Source: Zygnema cylindricum
Taxonomy: Eukaryota; Streptophyta; Zygnematophyceae; Zygnematales; Zygnemataceae
NCBI GenBank assembly: GCA_037447655.1
Contig: JBBHKE010001308.1
Coordinates: 81,792-145,791, forward strand
Direction of reading: 5' to 3'
Length of the DNA stretch: 64,000 bases
Below the pieces are notes generated by a model. It saw only the letters and a program-made list of their open reading frames with translations, searched no databases and was not told where the DNA came from. Of this stretch, positions 20,745 through 32,575 are shown one piece after another (within the stretch, counting starts at the first letter, position 1; each line of letters begins with the position of its first letter). A program made the position numbers and the translations under genes.

Positions 20745-21010
20745 AACATCTGTCCTCCTTCGCCTTCTTCAAGAGTGAACCTCCACAAGGCTAAAAGTGA
20801 GGTTGTTTACCGGAAAAAGGTACATGTTCGTACAAGGCGGTACTATATTTTATTTTTAAAAAAAAACATGTTTACTAGAGATTTGATAAGATTCTCTAGA
20901 CTTTTGGGCGACAACATCGACTATCCAATTAGGCGTTTTCAAGCAAACGCTCATTATATCCAGTGTCTGGCAATTTCCATCCCTTGTTTTCAAAGAGGTG
21001 ACTAGGTACA
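20745..21010 (+). repeat. module shared with 9392-9660, open frame kept
   Basis: Nucleotide similarity to 9392-9660 is about 60-70 % by eye. Both encode, in the same relative frame, the pattern RV..H..KS.VVYR and, about 20 residues on, LG.N.D....R..A.A. No known domain recognised. It lies outside the foldback, between it and the first LTR of the C2 array. Confidence 0.45.
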
Positions 21011-21146
21011 CAATGGACGTGTAAAATTTGTACAGTTGGAAAAGAAAGATATGATACACGGCGGACGAGCTATGTTAACCTAAAATTTTGCAAAGGCCAT
21101 ATGCCGCCCTTGTGCCTTCATACATGGTGGATTCAAATCTCCGAAA

Positions 21147-22114
21147 TTTTGATTTTTGGAAAGCTTTAAGTCTCACTAAATTAGTGTGATGGCAGAAAGA
21201 GAGTAAAATATAGCGTAAAAGACACGCGTGATCACGTAAGAACAAAACAAGTATTTTGGAATAACACCGATATCCACATGTGCCTGTCACACATTGAACG
21301 AGACAAAGCAGCAGGGACACAGATAGGACAAAGCAGCTGCAACACAAATGGGACAAAGCAGCTGCGGTTATTCAATACGGGACAACGCAATTGTGACGAA
21401 GTTGCGGTGACGTTGAATATGCGTCGAAACGAGACAACGCAGTTGCGGTTGATATGAATCAAGTCAATGGACGAGATTCATAAAAGGATCACAAGTGATA
21501 AAGCAACTGCAACGCAAATGGGACAAAGCAGCTGCGATTATTCAATACAGGACAACGCAACTGCGACAAAGCTGCGGTGACATTGAATATGCGTCGAAAC
21601 GGGACAACGCAGTTGCGGTTGATATGAATCAAGTCAATGGGCGAGATTCATAAAAAGATCACAAGTGATTTGCTGGCAGGTATTTTTGCAACATCTGGAT
21701 GGACGCATCGCGACAATAATAATTAAGCCGGTGGCAAGTAATTGTACAATCACTTGTATTGATCTCTTAGTAATATTGATTCTACAGTGGCAGAATCAGC
21801 TTTAACGTGATTAAGAGTACATAGACCTTAGTGGCAGTTTGGTTCTTGGACGTATCTCTAACGAACATTTGTATCGGAGGTACAACACTATGTAATAGGA
21901 AAACTAGGAGTAGAAACTCACTACGAGTATAAGACTTAGGACTTAGAACATTTTGATGTATCCAGACAAGAAGACTTTCAAGTAGAAAAATTGCAGACAA
22001 TTTTTGGGAAACTTATGAGTTTTATATCTTGAGTCTTGTTGGATCAATTGTGCTGAAACTTTGGGAGTTGTCAGTATTTGTAATACTCTATGTTGTGATA
22101 AAGTTTTTTGGAGT
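21147..22114 (+). repeat. C2 array LTR 1
   Basis: Starts TTTTGATTTTTGG, against TGTTGATTTTTGG in the other two. It contains an internal 170-bp tandem duplication (about 21331-21500 and 21501-21670) made of GGGACAAAGCAGCTGCG, TTATTCAATAC and GGACAACGCAACTGCG words. The 3' end of the LTR together with the PBS and the gag ATG is deleted (junction about 22111-22116), as judged against LTR 3. Confidence 0.8.
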
Positions 22115-23062
22115 TACTATTTCTACTACTACTGCTGCTCCTTTACCTGCATCGGTGGTTGTGTTGGTAGGCGTGGATCAACAGGTTATGGGCAAGTCAT
22201 CAAAAATTCATATCTTCTCGAGGGAAAAATATGTTTATTGGGCGGATATGGTGGAAACTCACTTTGAAAACTTTAATCTTTTGGATATTCTGGATGGTTC
22301 ATTGGATGAATCAGATCCATCTTGGTCCAAGAAGAATTCACAGGCTCGATCTTTTTAAAATTCAGAATATCTGAGGACTTGTATATGACTCGGATCAGGA
22401 TGAAAAAGCGATTGACATCTGGAAGTCTCTTAAAATTAAAAATGAAAGAGCTAATGTCCAAGAAGAACTTCTCTTGGCTGGAAAAATTTGGGACTATAGG
22501 TACACTTGCGGATCAATGGGTGAGTATGCTAACAAGTTTCGAATTTTTATCGATGCTCGTGCTTGTGCAGGTGGCACGTTTCCTCAGTATGAACAAGCAA
22601 CATTATTAATGAGAGGTCTCCCTAGTAATATGAAATGAGCTTTTGACACGCTCAAGCAAAAAGATAAAGCTAGCTGGACTTTACGGTTAGCAATTAATAT
22701 TTTACTAGATGAAGAAGCTACATCTAAAGTTCTCAATGCTGAGCAAGTAGAGGCATTTAATACAGACTTTGAGAGAAAATGTCAATTTAATCAGCAAAGA
22801 AATCAGTTTTATCCGCAGAATAGACAATCTTACAATGCTTCCTTCTATTGTAATGAAAGATAACATGGATATAAGTTTTTTCATAAGCTGAAAAAGGCTA
22901 ATGAAACAGGTTTTTACAAACCGGGATGGCAGCAGAGCCAATATAACCAAAGCTTCACCGAAAATACACCACATGGAAATGCCCTTTTTTCAACATCTTC
23001 ATCACATGAAGACGAATCTCTAAACCTGTCTAAGGAGGAAGAGGCGGAGTTATTTGCTATTG
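22115..23062 (+). pseudogene. copia gag, unit 2a
   Basis: MGKSSKIHIFSREKYVYWAD at 22187 and LLDILDGSLDESDPSWSKKN match the N-terminal copia gag region (FxGxNYxxWxxxM type). Stops and shifts follow at 22356, 22636 and 22861. The start codon seen in the third unit (32523) is deleted here. All lesions are identical in unit 2b. Confidence 0.75.
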
Positions 23063-23325
23063 CTGCGGCAATGGAAGGCCCAAAATACACTGGATGGATA
23101 ATGGATACAAGAGCTTCAGCCCATATGTGCAGAAACAAGGTTATCTTCAAAATTATGAAATCGACACCTGAAAAAAATATTTACTATGCATGTGGAATGA
23201 GTGTACAGACTCGTGCTGTCAGTAATGTATCAGTACTAGTTGATATAGAAGAAAAAGCAGTTTAAAGGACTCTTCATTACGTCCTCTTTGTCCCGGACTT
23301 TAAGAAAAAATAGTTCTCTACTTCT
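23063..23325 (+). pseudogene. copia protease, unit 2a, altered active site
   Basis: GWIMDTRASAHMCRNK is the copia protease signature with Arg in place of the Gly of D(S/T)GAS. This substitution should abolish catalysis. The frame stops at 23263 (AAAAGCAGTTTAA). Identical in 2b. Confidence 0.8.
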
Positions 23326-24398
23326 TTGGTAGAAAGTAAAGGCTTTGAGGTCAGTCTTAAACATGGCCGCCAAGTTGTTAGTAAGAATGGCAAAGTTGCT
23401 GTGATAGGCACTAGAGATGGCAACAAAATGTACAGTAAAGATAGGGTTGATAATAACAAAAATGATGTTCTGTATTCCATTGCTTTACATTTAGATGAGT
23501 TGTGGCATAAAAGATTAGGCCATGTAAACTATGATAGTTTGAGAAAGATGGTGCATGCTGGCAAATTAGAGGGTGTCTCTGTAACACATCAGCCTGTTAA
23601 AACATGTGATGGCTGTGCATTAGGAAAAATACACAGACAGCTATTCCCCAAGGAGTCTGAACATCGGTAAAATAAACTGTTACAGCAAATTCACTCTAAA
23701 GTTTTCGGACCTGCAAAGGTACCATCTACTGGGGGGATGAAATATATGCTTACATTCACAGATGATTTCTCACGATTTACAAAAGTATACTTCATGAAAG
23801 AAAAGAGTGAAGTGTTCAGTCACTTCAAACACTACAAAGCTTGGGCGGAGAAACTACATAATCTGCCGATTTTGGAACTCAAATCGGACAACGACGAGGG
23901 ATATACATCAAAAGAATTTGAGAACTTCTTACTACAAGAAGGTATTAGTCATCAGTTGACTGTTCCCTATTCATTGGAACTGAATGGACTATCGGAAAGA
24001 TTAAACAAAACACTCACGGAGAGCTCTAAGTTGATGCTTGCAGATAAAGATGTGGATTTGAAATTCTGGGCTGAGGCCTTAAATTGTGAAGTGTATATTA
24101 AAATAGAATAGAGTCAAGGTTAGTAAACACTACGCCTTCTAAAATCTGGACTGACATGAAACCTGATATTAGTTGTTTTAAAGTCTTTGGTAGCAAGTGC
24201 TTCATTTTAGATACATAAAAAAATAGATGGAAAATAGAATCAAAAGGGTTATTAGATATTCTGCTAGGATATGGCGAACATTCTAAACGGTATAAGGTCT
24301 TCGTTCTTGAAACACAAATGATAGTTGCGGCTCGAAATATCATTGTGAAAGACGAACTTGATTCGGTAGATTTATTCACAATGACAGATGCACAGTGA
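23326..24398 (+). pseudogene. copia integrase, unit 2a
   Basis: The HHCC head (LWHKRLGHVNYDSLRKM, CDGCALGKIHRQLFP) is followed by a C-to-T stop at 23668 (CGGTAA; 2b has CGGCAA). The core continues with FTDDFSRFTKVYF, LELKSDNDEGYTS and LNGLSERLNKTL, giving the second Asp and the Glu. The first core Asp position reads HSKVFGP instead of the usual Asp before GP. A further break lies at about 24110. Confidence 0.85.
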
Positions 24399-24685
24399 CA
24401 GCATAAAGCCCAAGAATATATTATTTTGGAGTGCAATCAACCTATTATCACACAAGTGCAGGTTCCTTTAGTTGTTGAACTGTCTTCTAAGGTTCATCAA
24501 GATCATCAAAAATTTCAGTTCAAGCCCGGTAAACAGCAGCCAAAAACTGTAGATCAGAATCAGCAACAACGAAAGAACGCAAGGGATCCGACGATCTCAA
24601 CCTCACAATTTCCGCGGGGAAAGAGATCTAGTGGCCGCCTGCAATCAAGCTCTAACTTTGCCACTCAACAGCCTTAGGGGAGCCT

Positions 24686-25422
24686 TTGACCATCCGAGAG
24701 GCCTTCTCATCACCGGAGCGGAATCACTGCATCGAGGCAGCAAACGATGAAATGAAGTCGATTATGGAAGCTGAGACATGGGAGCTCGTGGATCTTCCTT
24801 CGGACCGAAAAGCAATCGGCAGCAAATGGGTATTTAAGGTGAAGTTAAACCCTGATAATAAAATTGAACGATATAAGTCTAGACTTGTGGCAAAGGGGTA
24901 TAATAAAAAAAAAATGAATTGATTTTTGAAAAAACATTTTCTCCAGTTGTAAGATTTCATACCTTTAGGATTTTGTTGTCTCTAACTGCTGTAGAAGATA
25001 TGGAAATACATCAAATGGATGTAAAAACGGCATTTTTGCATAGAGAATTAGAAAAGACTATTTTTATTCACTAGCTTGAGATGTATGCCGAACCAAGGAA
25101 AGAGCATTTGGTGTGCAAACTACAAAAATCTTTGTATGGCCTAAAACAGGCCCTTGGACAATGGAATTTGAAGCTGGATAAATTTTTAACTAGCCTAGGA
25201 TTTAAGAGGATAAATTTTGATCACTCTGTTTACGTTCTAAAAGGTGAGGATGGGACAATGTACATAGCAGTATATGTAGACGATCTGTTACAAATCAACA
25301 AATCAATGGCGAAAATCAACAAAATCAAAGCATCTCTAAATTCAAGGTTTGAGAAAAAAGACCTCGGTGAGGCGAAATACATTCTGGGCATTCAGGTAGA
25401 GAGAGATAGAAACAAGAGATAA
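24686..25422 (+). pseudogene. copia reverse transcriptase, unit 2a
   Basis: WELVDLPSDRKAIGSKWVFK, ERYKSRLVAKGY, HQMDVKTAFLHRELEKTIF, KSLYGLKQALGQWNLKLDK and AVYVDDLLQINKS follow in order; the YVDD box is intact. Breaks occur at 24920 (AATTGA) and 25074 (CACTAGCTT, CAG in 2b). The frame ends after GIQVERDRNKR. Confidence 0.88.
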
Positions 25423-25529
25423 GTAAAACTAACTCTGAAAAAGGCTATCGGACACATGTTAGATGAGTATGAAATGCGGGGGGGTAAAAGGGTGTGTCAC
25501 TCTAATGGAGTTTCGGCATAAATTAGAGG

Positions 25530-26262
25530 GTGATAGAAGAGACAGAACCGGGTGTTATGGTTAGTGAGTATTTAGAGTCAGGGGAGGATGATACTTTGAC
25601 AATAATACCTTACAGACAAATAGTGGGAAGCTTAATATATTTCATGAACTGTACCCGTCGTGATATTGCTCTAGCAGTTGGTTTACTAAGTAGAAGTATA
25701 AGAAATCCGAGAAAATTTGATCGTGATGCAACACGAAAAGTCTTAAGATATTTGGCAGGAACCAAAGACCTAAAACTCACACTAGGCGGAGGAGAAGTGA
25801 AGTTGCAAACATGGAGTGATGCAAGCTATGGCGACATGCCAACCCGGAAATCCACCACCAAGTTTGTTCTAAAAATTGGGAACGGGACTTGCTACTGAGC
25901 AGCAAACTTCAAATGGTCACGGCGAAGTCGACAATGGAGTCAGAATACATGGCAGCAAGCTCGGCCCTTAAAAAACTCTTATGGGTAAAATCCATGTTGC
26001 AAGAATTGGGATACATGCAAGTTGACCACTGGTGATCTGGTGTGATAACCAAGCTGCCATAGCCATTGCCTCTAACCCGAGTCACCACTTCAAGAGTAAG
26101 CAAATGGATGTAAGATTACACTTTGTGAGAGAAAGTGAGTTTTCCAGAGTGATTGAAGTATGCTATTTGCGAGATGCAAAAATGATTGCTAATATGCTCA
26201 CTAAAGCTCTCCCTACTCCTAAGCTTATGATTTGTAGGGATGCAGTGGGACTAGGTGACTAG
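25530..26262 (+). pseudogene. copia RNaseH, unit 2a
   Basis: PYRQIVGSLIYFMNCTRRD, QTWSDASYGDMPTRKST, then MESEYMAASSA in another frame, then VIWCDNQAAIAIASNPSHHF and MDVRLHFVRE, ending at GLGD. The WSDA, ESEY and CDN catalytic blocks are all visible, separated by two frameshifts. This segment is much more diverged from 2b than the RT is. Confidence 0.85.
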
Positions 26263-26443
26263 CTAAGTTGTTGCATTGCTATACTGCCATACTGCGCTAG
26301 TCGTACAGTGGGATGCAGTGGGACTAAGAAACTAGCTAAGTTGTTGCGTTGCTATGCTGCTATAATACGCTAATTTGACAACGCACCTGCCCTGCTTGAC
26401 ACCGCAGTTGCGCTGATACACTGAGTCTAAAGCATTGGAGGAG

Positions 26444-27338
26444 TGTTGATTTTGGAAAGCTTTAAGTCTCAGTAAATTAGTGTGATAGCAGAAAGATAGT
26501 AAAATATAGCGTAAAGGGACCGCGTCTTCAGTTAAAGACAGAACAAGTGTTTCGAAATGGCACCGACATCCACATACGCGTGTCACACATTGAACAGGAC
26601 AACATGCTGTGACGCAGATGGGACAAAGCAGCTGCAACGAAAATGGGACAAAGCAGTTGCGACGCACATGGACAAAGCAGCTGCGACGTAGATGGTACAA
26701 AACAGCTGCGATGTAGATGGGACAAAGCAGCTGCGGTTATTTTGGATGTGATTGGTACGAGACAAGGCAGCTTCGACGAAGCTGCGGTGACGTTTAATAT
26801 GATGCTGAACATGACAACGCAGCTGCGGTTGATATGAATCAAGTCGATGGAAGAGATTCATAAAAGGATCAAAAGTGATTTGTTGGCAGGTGTTTTCGCA
26901 ACATCTAGATGGACGTATTCGGACAAGAGTAACTAAGCCGGGGGCAAGTAATTGTACAATCGTAATTGTACAATCACTTAGTATGGATCTCTCTGTGATA
27001 TTGATCGTACAGTGGTAGATTAGCTTTAACGTGAATAGGAGTACTTAGATCCTAGTGGCAGTTTGGTTCTTGGACTTATCTCTCAAAGACACTTGTATCG
27101 GAGGTACAACACTATGTAATAGGAAAACTAGGAGTAGAAACTCACTACGAGTATAAGACTTAGGACTTAGAACATTTTGATGTATCCAGACAAGAAGACT
27201 TTCAAGTAGAAAAATTGCAGACAATTTTTGGGAAACTTATGAGTTTTATATCTTGAGTCTTGTTGGATCAATTGTGCTGAAACTTTGGGAGTTGTCAGTA
27301 TTTGTAATACTCTATGTTGTGATAAAGTTTTTTGGAGT
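26444..27338 (+). repeat. C2 array LTR 2, shared by units 2a and 2b
   Basis: Starts TGTTGATTTTGG directly after TTGGAGGAG, the polypurine tract of 2a, and runs into the 2b internal region. It contains a single CGACGCA/CAGCTGCG block instead of the 170-bp duplication of LTR 1. Its 3' end carries the same deletion of LTR end, PBS and gag ATG as LTR 1. Confidence 0.8.
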
Positions 27339-28549
27339 TACTATTTCTACTACTACTGCTGCTCCTTTACCTGCATCGGTGGTTGTGTTGGTAGGCGTGG
27401 ATCAACAGGTTATGGGCAAGTCATCAAAAATTCATATCTTCTCGAGGGAAAAATATGTTTATTGGGCGGATATGGTGGAAACTCACTTTGAAAACTTTAA
27501 TCTTTTGGATATTCTGGATGGTTCATTGGATGAATCAGATCCATCTTGGTCCAAGAAGAATTCACAGGCTCGATCTTTTTAAAATTCAGAATATCTGAGG
27601 ACTTGTATATGACTCGGATCAGGATGAAAAAGCGATTGACATCTGGAAGTCTCTTAAAATTAAAAATGAAAGAGCTAATGTCCAAGAAGAACTTCTCTTG
27701 GCTGGAAAAATTTGGGACTATAGGTACACTTGCGGATCAATGGGTGAGTATGCTAACAAGTTTCGAATTTTTATCGATGCTCGTGCTTGTGCAGGTGGCA
27801 CGTTTCCTCAGTATGAACAAGCAACATTATTAATGAGAGGTCTCCCTAGTAATATGAAATGAGCTTTTGACACGCTCAAGCAAAAAGATAAAGCTAGCTG
27901 GACTTTACGGTTAGCAATTAATATTTTACTAGATGAAGAAGCTACATCTAAAGTTCTCAATGCTGAGCAAGTAGAGGCATTTAATACAGACTTTGAGAGA
28001 AAATGTCAATTTAATCAGCAAAGAAATCAGTTTTATCCGCAGAATAGACAATCTTACAATGCTTCCTTCTATTGTAATGAAAGATAACATGGATATAAGT
28101 TTTTTCATAAGCTGAAAAAGGCTAATGAAACAGGTTTTTACAAACCGGGATGGCAGCAGAGCCAATATAACCAAAGCTTCACCGAAAATACACCACATGG
28201 AAATGCCCTTTTTTCAACATCTTCATCACATGAAGACGAATCTCTAAACCTGTCTAAGGAGGAAGAGGCGGAGTTATTTGCTATTGCTGCGGCAATGGAA
28301 GGCCCAAAATACACTGGATGGATAATGGATACAAGAGCTTCAGCCCATATGTGCAGAAACAAGGTTATCTTCAAAATTATGAAATCGACACCTGAAAAAA
28401 ATATTTACTATGCATGTGGAATGAGTGTACAGACTCGTGCTGTCAGTAATGTATCAGTACTAGTTGATATAGAAGAAAAAGCAGTTTAAAGGACTCTTCA
28501 TTACGTCCTCTTTGTCCCGGACTTTAAGAAAAAATAGTTCTCTACTTCT
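27339..28549 (+). pseudogene. copia gag and protease, unit 2b
   Basis: Sequence from 27093 to 28804 looks identical to 21869-23580, including every stop and shift and the DTRASAHMC protease active-site change. Same interpretation as unit 2a. Confidence 0.8.
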
Positions 28550-29623
28550 TTGGTAGAAAGTAAAGGCTTTGAGGTCAGTCTTAAACATGGCCGCCAAGTT
28601 GTTAGTAAGAATGGCAAAGTTGCTGTGATAGGCACTAGAGATGGCAACAAAATGTACAGTAAAGATAGGGTTGATAATAACAAAAATGATGTTCTGTATT
28701 CCATTGCTTTACATTTAGATGAGTTGTGGCATAAAAGATTAGGCCATGTAAACTATGATAGTTTGAGAAAGATGGTGCATGCTGGCAAATTAGAGGGTGT
28801 CTCTATAACACATCAGCGTCTTAAAACATGTGATGGCTGTGCATTAGGAAAAATACACAGACAGCTATTCCCTAAGGAGTCTGAACATCGGCAAAATAAA
28901 CTGTTACAGCAAATTCACTCTAAAGTTTTCGGACCTGCAAAGGTACCATCTACTGGGGGGATGAAATATATGCTTACATTCACAGATGATTTCTCACGAT
29001 TTACAAAAGTATACTTCATGAAAGAAAAGAGTGAAGTGTTCAGTCACTTCAAACACTACAAAGCTTGGGCGGAGAAACTACATAATTTGCCGATTTTGGA
29101 ACTCAAATCGGACAACGGCGAGGGATATACATCAAAAGAATTTGAGAACTTCTTACTACAAGAAGGTATTAGTCATCAGTTGACTGTTCCCTATTCATTG
29201 GAACTGAATGGACTATCGGAAAGATTAAACAAAACACTCACGGAGAGCTCTAAGTTGATGCTTGCAGATAAAGATGTGAATTTGAAATTCTGGGCTGAGG
29301 CCTTAAATTGTGCATTGTATATTAAGAATAGAATAGGGTCAAGGTTAGTAAACACTACGCCTTCTAAAATCTGGACTGACATGAAACGTGATATTAGTTG
29401 TTTTAAAGTCTTTGGTAGCAAGTGCTTCATTTTAGATACATAAAAAAATAGATGGAAAATGGAACCAAAAGGGTTATCAGATATTCTGCTAGGATATGGC
29501 GAACACTCTAAAGGGTATAAGGTCTTCGTTCTTGAAACACAAATGATAGTTGCGGCTCGAAATATCATTGTGAAAGACGAACTTGATTCGGTAGATTTAT
29601 TCACAATGACAGATGCACAGTGA
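28550..29623 (+). pseudogene. copia integrase, unit 2b, longest open copy
   Basis: Open for 297 codons to 29443. The HHCC head, FTDDFSRFTKVYFMKEKSEV, LKSDNGEGYTS and LNGLSERLNKTL are in one frame, followed by SCFKVFGSKCFILDT. HSKVFGP again lacks the first core Asp. It ends at a shared TAA after FILDT, and the last part resumes after that stop to about 29620. Confidence 0.87.
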
Positions 29624-29940
29624 CAGCATAAAGCCCAAGAATATATTATTTTGGAGTGCAATCAACCTATTATCACACAGGTGCTGAGCTGTCTTCTAAG
29701 GTTCATCAAGATCATCAGAAATTTCAGTTCCACCCCGGTCAAAAGCAACCAGAAACTGCAGATTAGAATCAGCAACAACGAAAGAACGCAAGGGATCCGA
29801 CGATCTCGGCCTCAGAATTGCCGCGGGGAAAGAGATCTAGTGGTCGTCTGCAATCAAGCTCTCACTTTGCCACTCAACAGCCTTAGGGGAGCCTTTGACC
29901 ATCCGAGAGGCCTTCTCATCACCGGAGCGGAATCACTGCA

Positions 29941-30631
29941 TTGAGGCAGCAAACGATTAAAATGAAGTCGATTATGGAAGCTGAGACATGGGAGCTCGTG
30001 GATCTTCCTTCGAACCGAAAAGCAATCGGCAGCAAATGGGTATTTAAGGTGAAGTTAAACCCTGATAATAAAATTGAACGATATAAGTCTAGACTTGTGG
30101 CAAAGGGGTATAATAAAAAAAAAATGAATTGATTTTGAAGAAACATTTTCTCCACTTGTAAGATTTCATACCTTTAGGATTTTGTTGTCTCTAACTGCTG
30201 TAGAAGATATGGAAATACATCAAATGGATGTAAAAACGGCATTTTTGCATAGAGAATTAGAAAAGACTATTTATATTCACCAGCCTGAGATGTATGCCGA
30301 ACCAAGGAAAGAGCATTTGGTGTGCAAACTACAAAAATCTTTGTATGGCCTAAAACAGGCCCTTGGACAATGGAATTTGAAGCTGGATAAATTTTTAACT
30401 AGCCTAGGATTTAAGAGGATAAATTTTGATCACTCTGTTTACGTTCTAAAAGGTGAGGATGGGACAATGTACATAGCAGTATATGTAGACGATCTGTTAC
30501 AAATCAACAAATCAATGGCGAAAATCAACAAAATCAAAGCATCTCTAAATTCAAGGTTTGAGAAAAAAGACCTCGGTGAGGCGAAATACATTCTGGGCAT
30601 TCAGGTAGAGAGAGATAGAAACAAGAGATAA
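29941..30631 (+). pseudogene. copia reverse transcriptase, unit 2b
   Basis: Two frames: 29941-30132 and 30182-30631. They hold HQMDVKTAFLHRELEKTIY, CKLQKSLYGLKQALGQWNLK and AVYVDDLLQINKS. The stop after KKKMN (30132) is shared with 2a. The 113-residue block from MYAEPRKE to RDRNKR is identical in both units. Confidence 0.88.
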
Positions 30632-30743
30632 GTAAAACTAACTCTGAAAAAGGCTATCGGACACATGTTAGATGAGTATGAAATGCGGGGGGGTAAAAGG
30701 GTGTGTCACTCTAATGGAGTTTCGGCATAAATTAGAGGGTGAT

Positions 30744-31454
30744 GAAACTCAGCCGAGAGTCATTTTTTAGTGAATATCTAGAGTCAGAGGAGGATGATCC
30801 TATGACACTGACACCTTACACACACATAGTGGGAAGCTTAATATTTTTCATGAATTGTACGCGTCTTGACATTGCTGCACTAGAAGTCTAGAATATCCGA
30901 GAAAATCTGACCGTGATGCAGCAAAGAGAGTCTTGATATATTTGGCAGGAACTAAGGATCTCAAACTCACATTATTGGGAGAAGAAGTGAAGCTACAAAC
31001 ATGGAGTGATGCACGCTATGGCGACATGCCAAGCCGAAAATCCACTACTGGATTTGTTCTACAAATCGTGAACGCGACTTGCTGCTCGAGCAGCAAACTT
31101 CATAAGATCACAGCACAATTGACAATGGAGTCAGAATATATGGCAGCAAGCTCGGCTCGCAAAGAACTCTTATGGGTAAAATCCATGTTGCAAGAATAGC
31201 GATACATGCAAGTTGGTCCACAGGTGATCTGGTGTGATAACAAGGCTATCATTGCCATTGCCTCTAACCTGAGTCACTAGTTCAAGAGTAAGCACATGGA
31301 TGTAAGATTACACTTTGTAAGAGAAAAAATGTTTTCCCGGTTAATTAAATTGTGCTATCTGGCAGATGCAAAAATGATTGTTGATATGCTGAATAAAGCT
31401 CTTCCTGCTCCTAAGCTGAAGTTTTGTAGGAAAACAGTGGGACTAGGTGACTAG
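30744..31454 (+). pseudogene. copia RNaseH, unit 2b
   Basis: QTWSDARYGDMPSRKST, LTMESEYMAASSARKELLW, VIWCDNKAIIAIAS and MDVRLHFVREKMFS are visible over three frames, ending at GLGD. A deletion near 30880 removes part of the VGLLSRS region. From 30744 on, identity to 2a falls to roughly 85 %. Confidence 0.83.
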
Positions 31455-31621
31455 CTGAGTTGCTGCATTGGTATGCTGCCATACTGCGATAGTTCTACAA
31501 TGGGATGCAGTAGCTGATTTGCTTCGTTGCTATGCTGCCATACTCCGCTAGATAGACAACGCAACTGCGCTTCTTGACATCGACGCTGTGCTGATCCACT
31601 AAGTCTAAAGCTTTAGGAGAG

Positions 31622-32480
31622 TGTTGATTTTTGGAAAGCTTTAAGTTTCAGTAAATTAGTGTCACGGCAAAAAGACCGTAAAATATAGCGTAAAAGACAC
31701 GCGTCGTCACTTAAAGACATAACAAGTATTTCGGAATGACACCCATATACACATATGCCTGTCACACATTGAACGAGATAAAGCAGCTGCGACGCAGATA
31801 GGAGAAAGCAGCTGCGGCGCTGATGGAACAAAGCAGCTGCAACGCAGATGGAACAAAGTTGTTGTGGTTATTCAGTAAGGGACAACGCAATTGCGATGAA
31901 GCTGCGGTGATCTTGAATATGATTTGGAACGGGACAACGCAGCTGCGGTTTATATGAATCAAGTCAAAGGACAAGATTGATAAAAGGATCACAAGAGATT
32001 TGCTAGCAGGCGTTTTCGCAACATCTGGATGAATGCATCCGTACAATAGTAATTAAGCCGGCGGCAAGTAACTGTACAATCACTTGTATTGATCTCTTAG
32101 TAATATTGATTGTACAGTGGCAAAATTAGCTTTGGCGTGGTAAGGAGTACTTAGACCTTAGTGGCAGTTTGGTTCTTGGACGTATCTCTCACGAACATTT
32201 GTATCGGAGGTACATCACTATGTAATAGGAAAACTAGGAGTAGAAACTCACTACGAGTATAAGACTTAGGACTTAGAACATTTTGATGTATCCAGACATC
32301 CAGACTCTCAAGTAGAAAAACTGCAAACAGTTTTTGGGAAACTTTTGATTGTTATATCTTCAGTCTTCTTGCATCAATTGTGTTGAAACTTTGGGAGTTG
32401 TTAGTATTTGTAATACTCTATATTGTGATTGAGTTTTGTTGAGTTGTGACTTGTGTATCATATTTTCTTTGCATCAAACA
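31622..32480 (+). repeat. C2 array LTR 3, the most complete copy
   Basis: Starts TGTTGATTTTTGG after the polypurine stretch CTTTAGGAGAG and ends GCATCAAACA, giving imperfect TGTTGA/TCAAACA inverted ends and a length of 859. It is followed by GCTATTTGGTAGG, a weak match to the tRNA-Met-type copia primer site (TTTGGTA). Confidence 0.75.
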
Positions 32481-32522
32481 GCTATTTGGTAGGAATCTTG
32501 ATAGCTTGTGAAAGTGTATCAT

Positions 32523-32575
32523 GTTTACTTCTACTACTACTGCTGCTCATTTACCTGCACTGGTGGTCGTGGAAC
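32523..32575 (+). pseudogene. gag start of a third, truncated C2 unit
   Basis: ATGTTTACTTCTACTACTAC encodes MFTSTTTAAHLPALVVVEQ, matching the ATG-less STTTAAPLPASVVVL of units 2a and 2b. The match ends near 32575, where sequence of the minus-strand element C5 begins. This shows what the leader looked like before the deletion in the first two units. Confidence 0.6.

Larger units (their letters stand above)
21147..32575 (+). mobile_element. tandem copia array C2: LTR-internal-LTR-internal-LTR-partial third unit
   Basis: Three LTRs start with (T)TGATTTTTGGAAAGCTTTAAG at 21147, 26444 and 31622. Two full internal regions (2a, 2b) lie between them, and the third LTR is followed by a PBS-like site and the first codons of gag before the copy breaks off near 32575. 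Single LTRs are shared by neighbours and there are no target duplications between units, so this is a tandem array made by recombination rather than two separate insertions. Confidence 0.88.
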
